From: Candidatus Fermentibacterota bacterium
GTDB lineage: Bacteria; Fermentibacterota; Fermentibacteria; Fermentibacterales; JCC-6
Length of the DNA stretch: 8,863 nucleotides
Direction: 5' to 3'
NCBI GenBank assembly: GCA_030607835.1
Contig: JAUWJE010000059.1
Location: forward strand, 1 to 8,863
Below the pieces are notes generated by a model. It searched no databases, was not told where the DNA came from, and saw only the letters and a list, made by a program, of their open reading frames with translations. Positions 1-6,134 of this stretch are shown one piece after another (the stretch's first letter is position 1; the number at the start of each line of letters is the position of its first letter). The position numbers and the translations under genes are program-made.

Positions 1-596
1 TACGTTCTCTCTGCAGTCGTATACCTTCCGGCAAGCGAAAAGGATATGGCATCATTCACCGCAAAGGCTGCTCCTACTGTACCCGCGAGGTATCGTGAAG
101 ACACTTTGACAGCTCCGTTGTCCATTATTGAGAAACATACTGATGCTCCAGGATGCATCATCTGCTGAAGACCTGTCTCTATCAGCGGCATGGCATAGAC
201 GCCATCCTTATAATCCAGAGACCCTCCCCCTGCGGGAACCGTAAATGCTCCGAATACCGCCCAGTCACCTGTTCTGAAAACAGCATAGAAATCAGGATAT
301 AACAGCGTTGGTTCTGTTGACTGGTATGTTTCCACGGATGTTGTGTCCCAGAATGGAACAGCATCTATAGTGTAGTCCTTCAGAAAGATTTCGTTACCGA
401 AACTGATGTGGAAACCCTCGTCCATAAAGACCAGACCAGCGGGATTGTAGCTTACAAGATCAGCGCCTTCTGTTGCCACGTTTCTGGCGAAGTTCCTGAT
501 GTAGTTCACGCTCCTGTTTGTAAGGTAATCGATATTTCCACCGATTACTGATCCTGTGAATACTGCAATAAGCAGTAGAGCATAAAGGATTTTCAT
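1..596 (-). CDS. FadL/OMPP1-family outer-membrane protein, N-terminal part
   Basis: The gene reads leftwards from ATG at 594-596 and runs out of the window after 198 codons without a stop, so the C-terminal part is missing. A strong Shine-Dalgarno GGGAGGG lies about 5 nt upstream of the ATG. Residues 1-20 (MKILYALLLIAVFTGSVIGG) form a typical signal peptide. The next stretch, about residues 28-65, contains NFARNVATEGADLVSYNPAGL followed by FMDEGFHISFGNE; the sequence 'ARN..TEGAD...YNPAGL...' is the N-terminal plug/first-strand signature of the FadL/OmpP1/TodX family. Members are outer-membrane beta-barrels that admit hydrophobic substrates such as fatty acids or aromatics; the substrate here cannot be told. 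Later residues (DFYAVFRTGDWAVFGAF, SFSLAGRYTTAER) alternate like transmembrane beta-strands. The gene follows the tagged paralog at 817-1662 on the same strand but is separated by 220 bp and a palindrome, so it is probably its own transcription unit. Confidence 0.85.
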   Translation of the reverse strand, partial: MKILYALLLIAVFTGSVIGGNIDYLTNRSVNYIRNFARNVATEGADLVSYNPAGLVFMDEGFHISFGNEIFLKDYTIDAVPFWDTTSVETYQSTEPTLLYPDFYAVFRTGDWAVFGAFTVPAGGGSLDYKDGVYAMPLIETGLQQMMHPGASVCFSIMDNGAVKVSSRYLAGTVGAAFAVNDAISFSLAGRYTTAERT

Positions 597-630
597 GTAA
601 CCCTCCCTTTTTTGACCCTCGATCCGGGAC

Positions 631-646
631 CACAGACGCATCTGTG
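631..646 (-). promoter_or_regulatory. small hairpin in the leader of the FadL-like gene
   Basis: CACAGA (631-636) and TCTGTG (641-646) form a 6-bp stem with a CGCA loop, 35-50 nt upstream of the FadL-like start codon. A second 6-bp stem, CTCCGA-AAA-TCGGAG, lies at 712-726. No convincing -35/-10 pair was found for this gene in 597-730, so these may be leader structures or chance. Low confidence in any function. Confidence 0.25.
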
Positions 647-732
647 TAACCCATAGATTATTAAACTTAGTATTCTATGATAGGTCTACAACGTCCACCC
701 ATGAGGTAGCGCTCCGAAAATCGGAGGAAATC

Positions 733-759
733 ATGTCGCTTTTATTAGTGGGTGGCACT
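733..759. repeat. partial copy (A) of the interspersed intergenic repeat
   Basis: This 27-bp block (ATGTCGCTTTTATTAGTG then GGTGGCACT) differs at one position from the left end of the full repeat at 3292-3393 and is clearly related to the one at 7581-7681. The rest of the repeat is absent; instead the perfect palindrome at 761-796 begins one base later. Like copy B, it sits just 3' of one of the two paralogous genes (817-1662), so it may have been duplicated with the gene or may mark an element whose right part was replaced. Confidence 0.6.
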
Positions 760-760
760 A

Positions 761-796
761 TACACACGGGGCATGATTAATCATGCCCCGTGTGTA
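761..796. repeat. perfect 36-bp palindrome downstream of the first tagged gene
   Basis: TACACACGGGGCATGATT is followed immediately by its exact reverse complement, giving 18-bp arms without any spacer. It lies 20 nt beyond the TAG stop of the minus-strand gene ending at 817. As RNA it would fold into a very stable hairpin (minimum loop of about four bases) that could end transcription or protect the 3' end. There is no U-run on either side, so it is not a classical rho-independent terminator. It abuts the partial repeat at 733-759 and is not found elsewhere in the window. Confidence 0.8.
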
Positions 797-816
797 GAAC
801 ATTTGCTTGATGAGCA

Positions 817-1662
817 CTAGAACTGAGCTTTAATGCTACCCCATGAGGATTGCTCAAGAGTATTCTCGGAGAACTGAACCTCGGCTATCCATCGAATTGA
901 ACCAGATACTACATAGCTCCAGAAAAACGTGTCTGTGTCGGGGTGATAGGCTAGTCCATATTATCCTGTAACATTACTCTCCCCGGGATTAGCTGATCCT
1001 ATAAAGGTCAAGCCGGAACCGTCGAACTCGAAGAGGAACCAATCCTGACCTCCACCGTAGCAGGTGACGAATATTCCGAGATTTCCGTTGTATGGAAACA
1101 CGGTAAGTCCACTCATCTGGTCCGAAAGAGTTACGGGATAAAAAGTGGAGGCGCCTGTCTCGTCTATCCTATAGATACCAGTACTGGCGTTCGTTTGCCA
1201 GATGTACTCTCCGTCATTCTGGAAATCCATACCTCTGCCATCATCTCCAGCAGGATTTGCAAATGCGATACTCCATGAGGTACCGTCGTAATAATACATG
1301 TTAGAGTCGAAGAAGCAGTTTACGTACCATCCATAAGGGACAGGCCAGCTATGACATAAGCCAAAAGTGAAACTACGGGGAGCAGGAAGTGTCCACGCAG
1401 GATTTCCGGTACCCATTTTTACAGCTCGAAGCATTTCGGCGGGGTAACTATCCATTACCACAAGCTGGTCGGAATTATCCTGAGTATCCAGACCGAGCAT
1501 CTGTCCAGCGGACGACACCTGGAAGGTATCCAGAATAGTCAGCGTAATCGCGTCACCACCCCCGGGAAATGTTCCCTGCGGAATCGAACTGTCACGCCCG
1601 TCCTCATCCACCCAAGCAAAGGCAGTGACTGCAAGGATGAGTAGAATTGCAAAATATCTCAT
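817..1662 (-). pseudogene. secreted ~281-residue protein with C-terminal IKxxF tag, interrupted by one in-frame TAA
   Basis: Reading starts at ATG 1660-1662 with only a weak purine-rich ribosome site (GAAAGAAAG). Residues 1-16 (MRYFAILLILAVTAFA) are a signal peptide, with the mature protein beginning WVDEDGRDSSIP. After 233 codons there is a TAA (961-963); the same frame continues open for 47 further codons to TAG at 817-819. The paralog at 3397-4254 is alignable across both halves and has Ser (TCA) where this gene has TAA, so one C-to-A change explains the break. The body has repeated aromatic blocks (SNMYYYDGTSWSIAF, GRGMDFQNDGEYIWQ, LTVFPYNGNLGIFVT, YHPDTDTFFWSY) that suggest a beta-propeller-like fold; I do not recognise a named family. 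The distal part ends LEQSSWGSIKAQF, the tag shared with three other genes here. If translation stops at TAA, a 233-residue secreted protein without tag would result. It may be co-transcribed with the 1827-2453 gene, 164 bp upstream. Confidence 0.75.
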
Positions 1663-1725
1663 GTTGTCTGCTTTCTTTCAGACATGTTAAGTATATTAAA
1701 AACTTGAATGGGGGGGTAACTAGCT

Positions 1726-1793
1726 ATGATTCTGACTGAAAATTCTTTCATGCGGAGAGATGATCTGTGCGTAAAGCATCCTTTTCTACGGTA
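1726..1793 (-). promoter_or_regulatory. conserved leader block upstream of the first paralog
   Basis: These 68 bp align without gaps to 4315-4382 upstream of the second paralog (43 of 68 identical by hand count), at nearly the same distance from the start codons (63 and 60 nt). The best-conserved stretches on the plus strand are CTG...GAAAAT, AGAGAT.A.CTGT.CG.AA.GC and CT.CGGTA. No clear -35/-10 pair is common to both, so this may be a promoter-proximal binding site, an mRNA leader, or simply sequence duplicated along with the gene. Confidence 0.45.
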
Positions 1794-1826
1794 TGGCTAG
1801 GTCCCACTCCCTGTCCCCTGTCTGCA

Positions 1827-2453
1827 CTAGAAAGAATTCTTTATAGCACCCCAGGTTGTGTTATCAAGTGCTAAAACTGATCCGAACTGGGCATTTGCGA
1901 ATAGTTCACCTACATCTGTGGTGGGCTCTTTGAATTCTAAGCTGGTGATATCCTCATCGCAGAAAACTCCCCAGAATACACCGGCAGGTGTACCGGGCGA
2001 GTAGGAAGAGCGAATATAACCACCTTCTCCGTATACTTTGATACTGACACCACCCTCCCCCATGGGCATTACAATCTCAATTCCGAATGCGTTTACCGGA
2101 ACGGTGAACGAGTACTCGGTATTGTCGTCGAATTCATTGGGACCTACTGTCACGCTGGTTACTCCCATGAAAGGTGGAGTAAGAACCACGTTGTCGTTTC
2201 CAAACCAATTATCAATAGATATACCCTCAACGATAGCACCTTCGGAGAAGCAGTCATTATCGGTGAAGCTGTTGAAGGGACCCGAGGCGATTCCCATACT
2301 GTTAGGAGGAATATTTGTATTGGAGTAATCCTCGGTGGTCAGACCGGGATAGAGACTTTCGAACAGCTCCTGATCTGTATAGAAAACTATTTCCGCCGAA
2401 GCCATGAAGGCTGCAAGCAGAAGAACGGACAGTAAAACCCTAAGATTCTTCAT
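1827..2453 (-). CDS. secreted 208-residue protein with C-terminal IKxxF tag (intact)
   Basis: Begins at ATG 2451-2453 behind a strong AAGGAGG with 6-nt spacing and ends at TAG 1827-1829. Residues 1-20 (MKNLRVLLSVLLLAAFMASA) are a classical signal peptide with an A-x-A cleavage site before EIVFYTD. The mature start (F-x-x-L-x-P-G-L-T-T-E-D-Y-S-N-T) resembles the opening of secreted beta-sandwich domains common in anchored surface proteins of other bacteria (inference from pattern only). A middle run of beta-rich segments (VTSVTVGP, YSFTVPVNAFGIEIVMP, VSIKVYGEGGYI) fits an Ig/jelly-roll fold. The C-terminus NAQFGS...LDNTTWGAIKNSF matches the tag of the two paralogs and of the 7951 gene, although the body is unrelated to them. 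It is the only tagged gene here without an internal stop. A promoter at 2539-2568 fits well. Function unknown; probably exported or surface-attached. Confidence 0.85.
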   Translation of the reverse strand: MKNLRVLLSVLLLAAFMASAEIVFYTDQELFESLYPGLTTEDYSNTNIPPNSMGIASGPFNSFTDNDCFSEGAIVEGISIDNWFGNDNVVLTPPFMGVTSVTVGPNEFDDNTEYSFTVPVNAFGIEIVMPMGEGGVSIKVYGEGGYIRSSYSPGTPAGVFWGVFCDEDITSLEFKEPTTDVGELFANAQFGSVLALDNTTWGAIKNSF

Positions 2454-2538
2454 ACGAAGCCTCCTTCATTGAGCGTGTTCCCCTGTGGAGAATCATGCCT
2501 GGGTGAACCGGGATTGTCCACGCATTGCTCATGTTGTA

Positions 2539-2568
2539 ACTATAAAGTCTCCGGTACGAACGTGCCAA
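2539..2568 (-). promoter_or_regulatory. sigma70-type promoter for the 1827-2453 gene
   Basis: On the minus strand TTGGCA (2563-2568) and TATAGT (2539-2544) are separated by 18 bp, each with one mismatch to consensus. The predicted start near 2532 leaves a leader of about 80 nt before the ATG with its AAGGAGG site. It is back-to-back with the plus-strand promoter at 2598-2627, with 29 bp between the two -35 boxes. Confidence 0.6.
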
Positions 2569-2597
2569 ACTCTGATCCTTATCAGCTCCGTAGACCG

Positions 2598-2627
2598 TTG
2601 ACAGAGTATAACTGTCCTCAATATGGT
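2598..2627 (+). promoter_or_regulatory. sigma70-type promoter for the 2732-3265 gene
   Basis: A perfect TTGACA (2598-2603) is followed after 18 bp by TATGGT (2622-2627; four of six). The predicted start near 2634 gives a leader of about 98 nt. It is divergent from the promoter at 2539-2568, so a regulator bound between them could act on both genes; no clear dyad operator was seen in the 29-bp gap. Confidence 0.55.
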
Positions 2628-2731
2628 CAGTTCAGGCATGAAAATCGATAAGATAGAAGACGTCGATGAATCTTCAGCGCAGTATTGCAGATACTGGAAA
2701 AACTTATTCCACTGGTTATGATGGAGGTAAA

Positions 2732-3265
2732 ATGAGCATCAGGACTACTCTACCGATAATGGCAGTTGCGCTACTATCAGCAGGTGTGGCGGGGGCTAAT
2801 CCCCTTCCCGGACCCTCTTCAGAAAACCAGTTCACCATCATGCAGACATTCGAGTTTACATTCCACATCGAAGGATCGGTAGAACCCGATACTATGGGCA
2901 CATGGATACTGTACGGAGGACCTACGCTTGCCTATGTCTGGAGTCCAGAAACGATTAAGGGTAGCGGTGCCGGCGTTGAACTGGGAGCTGAGCTGCGCAG
3001 GTACTTCAAGCAGCCCCTGTCAGGTCCCTTCGCCGGAGTGTACATGGGCGCAGGTGTGCTCTGGAGGTCTGGTGAGGAACACGTAGAGGCCATCTCGGCC
3101 GGCTTCAAGCTGGGATGGCGGATACCGTTCCTCAGCAGGGGATTACTTCTGGACCTTGAACCATACATCTGCGTAGGGGTAAAGCTCCTGAGCAACGATG
3201 GAGATGATAACGGTGGCTTCTTCGATAGTACTCTCTACCTTGGGACCAAGTTCGATTTCTACTGA
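2732..3265 (+). CDS. small outer-membrane beta-barrel candidate, 177 residues
   Basis: The start at 2732 was chosen because GGAGG lies 4 nt upstream and a good signal peptide follows directly (MSIRTTLPIMAVALLSAGVA, cleavage near A-G-A before NPLPGPSS); an in-frame ATG at 2666 would put 22 polar residues ahead of it. The mature part has alternating amphipathic strands: TWILYGGPTLAYVWS, GAGVELGAELRRYF, GPFAGVYMGAGVLWR, AISAGFKLGWRIPF, LLLDLEPYICVGVKL and finally STLYLGTKFDFY. A final strand ending in an aromatic residue is the usual recognition mark for outer-membrane assembly by BAM. The pattern 'ELRRYF...L.G.F.G.Y.G.G' resembles small uncharacterised barrel families such as DUF3575; this is resemblance, not a confirmed assignment. 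It lacks the IKxxF tag. It converges on the second paralog, with repeat copy B in the 131-bp gap. Confidence 0.75.
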   Translation: MSIRTTLPIMAVALLSAGVAGANPLPGPSSENQFTIMQTFEFTFHIEGSVEPDTMGTWILYGGPTLAYVWSPETIKGSGAGVELGAELRRYFKQPLSGPFAGVYMGAGVLWRSGEEHVEAISAGFKLGWRIPFLSRGLLLDLEPYICVGVKLLSNDGDDNGGFFDSTLYLGTKFDFY

Positions 3266-3291
3266 TCCCGCCGAGTTGTCCACAGCCTTTG

Positions 3292-3393
3292 ATGTCGCTT
3301 TTATAAGTGGGTGGCACTTGCGGCGTAAATATTCGCTTTGAAAAGTACTTGTATAATTATGCAAGTGTCGCAAGTGACGTCCGACCCCAAACA
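3292..3393. repeat. interspersed intergenic repeat, full copy B (~102 bp)
   Basis: This copy aligns end to end with 7581-7681; the right 60 bp, from GCTTTGAAAAGT to GACGTCCGACCCCAAACA, differ at only two positions. Internally it holds the near-palindrome ACTTGTATAATTATGCAAGT (10-bp arms, one mismatch) and an outer inverted pair GCACTTGC / GCAAGTGT, so either strand can fold. Read on the minus strand it begins TTTGGGGTCGGACGTCACTT and has GTGCCACCC near its other end. Short GGGGTC-starting intergenic repeats are known companions of REP-associated (RAYT/Y1) transposases, which makes a non-autonomous element of that kind a reasonable guess. No transposase is present in the window. It lies between two convergent genes. 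Confidence 0.75.
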
Positions 3394-3396
3394 CGA

Positions 3397-4254
3397 CTAG
3401 AACTGAGCTTTAATACTTCCCCAGGAGGATTGCTCAAGCGATGTCTCGGTGAACTGAACTTCGGCTATCCATTTATTGGTTTCGGACACATTATAGCTCC
3501 AGAAGAACGTATCTGTGTCGGGGTGATAGCTTATTCCATGTGAGTCTGTAACATCACTCACTCCGGGATTACCTGATCCTATATAGGTCAAGCTGGAACC
3601 GTTGAATTCGTAGAGGAACCAATCCTGGGAATGGTAAACTGTGACGAATATCCCGAGATTACCGTTGTATGGAAACACGGCAAGTCCGCTCATCTGGGAA
3701 GTAGGTTCGGTTATGGTGTACATATCGTAGGCGCCGGCCTCATCTATCCTGAAGATCTAATGATAGAACATGAAGCTGGCGTTTTGCCAGATGTAGTTAC
3801 CATCATTCTGGAAATCCATACCTCTGCCGAAAAATCCCGCAGGATTTTCAAATACAATACTCCATGTGCTACCGTCGTAGTAATACATATTGTTGTCTTC
3901 GAACCAGAAGCCGTTTGCGTACCATCCGTAAGGGGCAGGCCAGTTATGACAGCAGCCAAAAGAGCCATCAGTGGGAGAATCAATTGTCCACTCAGGATTT
4001 CCGGTACCCATTTCAACCCCTCGAATGAAGCCGCCCACGTTATCCATTATTACAAGCTCGTCGGAGCCATCCATGGTATCCAGACCGAGCATATAATTAG
4101 CGGATGACACCTGGAAGGTATCAAGAACGGTTAGCGTGATGGCTGCACCACCTGCCGGAACTGTTCCTTCCGGAATGGAACTGTCACGTCCATCCTCATC
4201 CACCCATGCAAAGACTGCTACTGCAATTGTGAACAGAAAAAACAGATATCTCAT
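3397..4254 (-). pseudogene. paralog of the 817-1662 gene, with IKxxF tag, interrupted by one in-frame TAG
   Basis: The ATG at 4252-4254 is preceded by AAAGGAGA with 5-nt spacing, which decides the start over upstream in-frame ATGs. The signal peptide MRYLFFLFTIAVAVFA leads into WVDEDGRDSSIPEGT, identical in plan to the first paralog. Long shared blocks run through the whole length (LDTFQVSSA, MLGLDT, MGTGNP.WT, NMYYYDG, GRGMDFQNDG.YIWQ, QMSGL.VFPYNGNLGIFVT, YHPDTDTFFWSY, WIAEVQF). A TAG at 3757-3759 follows NASFMFYH and precedes IFRIDEAG; the paralog reads NAS-TGIY-RIDETG, so the stop falls within a stretch that is 12 nt longer here. The frame is unchanged on both sides and the gene ends LEQSSWGSIKAQF-TAG. 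Translation ending at the stop gives a 165-residue secreted fragment. The fold is likely beta-propeller-like; no family is recognised. The same class of lesion in both paralogs is striking. Confidence 0.75.
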
Positions 4255-4314
4255 CCAGTCTCCTTTCATAAGACCTAGTACTATAATCAATATTTTGCGG
4301 CAAGATAATCATCC

Positions 4315-4382
4315 ACGATCCTGTAGGAAAATACATTTTGAAGCAGAGATAACCTGTCCGCAAGGCGTTGTGCCCTGCGGTA
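4315..4382 (-). promoter_or_regulatory. conserved leader block upstream of the second paralog
   Basis: Counterpart of 1726-1793: ungapped over 68 bp, 60 nt before the start codon. A minus-strand TTGCGG 17 bp ahead of CAAAAT is the best promoter-like pair in it, but the equivalent positions in the other copy (TTACGC, ATGAAA) do not support it. Treat as a conserved upstream sequence of unknown role. Confidence 0.45.
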
Positions 4383-4517
4383 ACTCTCCGGCAGATAATG
4401 CTAGACAATTTTCGAATTGACATCAATCCAAAGTACAACCTTTCAAAAACATACCTGCTGTGAAACTGGCAGCAGTAATTGCATCAAACCAGTGGGAAAT
4501 GGGCTTGTACCTTGTAT

Positions 4518-4546
4518 TTGGCATCTTTCTTTAAAAACTGTATACT
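4518..4546 (+). promoter_or_regulatory. sigma70-type promoter of the 4603-7532 operon
   Basis: TTGGCA (4518-4523) and TATACT (4541-4546) are spaced by exactly 17 bp, each one mismatch from consensus. The predicted start near 4553 gives a leader of about 50 nt before the ATG. A second TATAAT at 4573-4578 has no acceptable -35 partner. The -10 box is embedded in the dyad at 4537-4555, pointing to repression at this promoter. Confidence 0.6.
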
Positions 4547-4555
4547 CTATACAGT
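4537..4555. promoter_or_regulatory. dyad operator candidate over the -10 box
   Basis: ACTGTATA-CTC-TATACAGT is a perfect 8+8 bp inverted repeat with a 3-bp centre. It covers the whole -10 hexamer and probably reaches the transcription start, a classical repressor position. It looks like a LexA box of gamma-proteobacteria (CTGT-N8-ACAG) but has nine rather than eight bases between the half-sites. The bound regulator is unknown. Confidence 0.5.
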
Positions 4556-4602
4556 AAGAGTCCAAAGAAGACTATAATCCACCGACTCTTGGAGGTTGAA
4601 CC

Positions 4603-6060
4603 ATGTTCTACACAATTATTCTTACCCTGATAGGTACACCCCCTTCGATAGAATGGACTGCGATTCCTTCAGGAGGAATAGTCTCCGTGGAGTGTGCGGG
4701 AGACGTGAACAGTGATGGAACTGAGGACATTTTTGTAGCCTCAATTGAGGATCTAGGAAATGGAATCTGGTGCCTCGACGGATTAACCGGCGAGGAAATT
4801 TGGAGCAGCAATATATTTCCCCCAGGAGCCTTCAAGACAGGATGTTTTAGAGCTATTGGGGATGTGGATTTTGATGGCATTGCTGACCTTGCAGTAGGAA
4901 CATGGATGAACAAAGCTGTCACTGTCATCTCTGGTTCTTCGGGAAGTATAATCTGGTCAGTAACCCAGACTCCTGCTGTTTACTATATTGAATATGTGAC
5001 AGGACCAAAACCAGGGGATGTAAATGTCTTAGCTTCAAGAGTGGGCTCTGATTACTATACCTCAACAATAGCTCTCAATGGGCAAACCGGAAAAGCCCTC
5101 TGGGCTAGCCCCTCCGAATCTACGTTTGACTCCTGGATACGCACAACAGAATCAGATGTCTCCGGCAATGGTTGGTCTGAGATGGGCTACTCAGTCGACA
5201 GGGGAAGTGTATTCAGTGGTTATGTTGTTGTCAGAGACGGTTTGACTGGTGAGCTGCTTCAGAGCGCTGGAACGATGTACTACGGAACCATGGATATCTG
5301 CAGCTATTACACAGGACTTCTTGCTGTCTCACACTTCGGCGATGTTCCGGTCATGTGGGTGGAATCTGTTGCTTCAGGTGCCACCATATGGACAAGTGAC
5401 GATTACAATCTCTCCTTCAGAAACCTGCAGTACATTCCGAATGTAACCGGATCATATTACCCATATCCGGACATCCTTGGGTTGTACAGCTCAGGAATGA
5501 CTCTGATTCGCGGCGATGATGGCTATTATCAGGATCAGTACAATTTCCCAAGCACCATTCAATCTGTCGAATGTTACATGGATAGTGATACCTGGATGTT
5601 AGCCCTTGCCACAAACGGTTCATTCCATTGCCCGGCGCTGGTCTTCAGCTCTCCTTCAATTGAACCTTCCGTTTCTCTTCCCAGTTCAGGAGGAGCTGAC
5701 ATGTGCCTGCTTCAATCCGATCTGTACCCCACTCCACTTGCTGCGATTGCCATGACAGGTTCCGGTCCAGGCGTATGTGTCATCAGCACTTCATGGCCTG
5801 TTGAAATTGAAGTAGATCAAACTTCCACTCCCATTGTCCCATCAATCAAGTTGATTTCGAATCCGGGGACGGGAGGTTTGACCATTATAGGGGAAGATCA
5901 TAACGATGTAATGATATTGGATATTGCTGGAAGGTTGATCAGAGATGTTGCGATTGATGAGGGGGAACTGGTCTATGTGGAGCTTCCTCCAGGGGTTTAC
6001 CACATTGTTGAACTGAACTGTGGATACACTTTGCATAAAGCAGTTGTATTAAGCAATTGA
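4603..6060 (+). CDS. secreted FG-GAP/PQQ-like beta-propeller protein with T9SS-type C-terminal domain
   Basis: ATG 4603 is 7 nt from GGAGG, and an in-frame TGA at 4597-4599 rules out an earlier start. The 485-residue product begins MFYTIILTLIGTPPS, a short hydrophobic leader with no Lys or Arg, which is unusual for a signal peptide. Residues about 30-200 carry FG-GAP-style calcium loops (GDVNSDGTEDIFVAS, GDVDFDGIADLAVGT, SDVSGNGWSEMGYS) alternating with PQQ/WD-like strands (CLDGLTGEEIWSSN, VISGSSGSIIWSV, ALNGQTGKALWAS, VRDGLTGELLQSAG), as in beta-propellers of extracellular binding proteins. The last 70 or so residues (SNPGTGGLTI..., MILDIAGRLIRDV, ELPPGVYHIVE, HKAVVLSN) match the layout of the T9SS sorting domain of the TIGR04183 type: 'NP', 'D..GR.v', 'G.Y.v', 'k.vvl'. 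It is therefore probably carried across the outer membrane by a T9SS-like machine and left on the surface or released. First gene of a likely operon with 6135-7532. Ligand unknown. Confidence 0.85.
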   Translation: MFYTIILTLIGTPPSIEWTAIPSGGIVSVECAGDVNSDGTEDIFVASIEDLGNGIWCLDGLTGEEIWSSNIFPPGAFKTGCFRAIGDVDFDGIADLAVGTWMNKAVTVISGSSGSIIWSVTQTPAVYYIEYVTGPKPGDVNVLASRVGSDYYTSTIALNGQTGKALWASPSESTFDSWIRTTESDVSGNGWSEMGYSVDRGSVFSGYVVVRDGLTGELLQSAGTMYYGTMDICSYYTGLLAVSHFGDVPVMWVESVASGATIWTSDDYNLSFRNLQYIPNVTGSYYPYPDILGLYSSGMTLIRGDDGYYQDQYNFPSTIQSVECYMDSDTWMLALATNGSFHCPALVFSSPSIEPSVSLPSSGGADMCLLQSDLYPTPLAAIAMTGSGPGVCVISTSWPVEIEVDQTSTPIVPSIKLISNPGTGGLTIIGEDHNDVMILDIAGRLIRDVAIDEGELVYVELPPGVYHIVELNCGYTLHKAVVLSN

Positions 6061-6134
6061 GAGCTTTCTGAAATACTAGATTATTGTAGAAACGGAGATT
6101 GTTAGAGCAATTACACGTTGATTGCAGGGGAGCA

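Larger units (their letters stand above)
4255..4602. other. 348-bp divergent intergenic region
   Basis: No gene was found here. It holds, from left to right, the leader of the minus-strand paralog including a conserved 68-bp block (4315-4382), a stretch of about 130 bp in which I see nothing, then the promoter, dyad and ribosome site (GGAGG at 4591-4595) of the plus-strand operon starting at 4603. Confidence 0.7.

Noticed and set aside
2038..2328. Plus-strand open frame opposite the 208-residue tagged protein
   Set aside because: Shadow of a well-supported minus-strand gene with signal peptide, ribosome site and promoter.
2469..2651. Small plus-strand open frame in the divergent spacer
   Set aside because: No ribosome site, no recognisable protein features, and it overlaps both predicted promoters.
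3350..3366. TATAAT inside the repeat copies (also near 7640) as a promoter
   Set aside because: No -35 hexamer at 15-19 bp; TTGAAA is only 8 bp away. The TATAAT is better explained as the middle of the near-palindrome.
3631..4107. 158-codon plus-strand open frame opposite the second paralog
   Set aside because: It is antisense to a region whose minus-strand reading is conserved with a paralog; it has no signal or motif of its own.
4537..4555. A genuine E. coli-type LexA box
   Set aside because: Half-sites CTGT and ACAG are 9 rather than 8 bp apart, and LexA sites outside gamma-proteobacteria differ; kept only as an unassigned dyad.
6099..6134. TTG start extending the second T9SS-tail protein
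   Set aside because: The nearest GGAG is one base from the TTG, too close to serve, and the extension puts polar residues before the hydrophobic leader.
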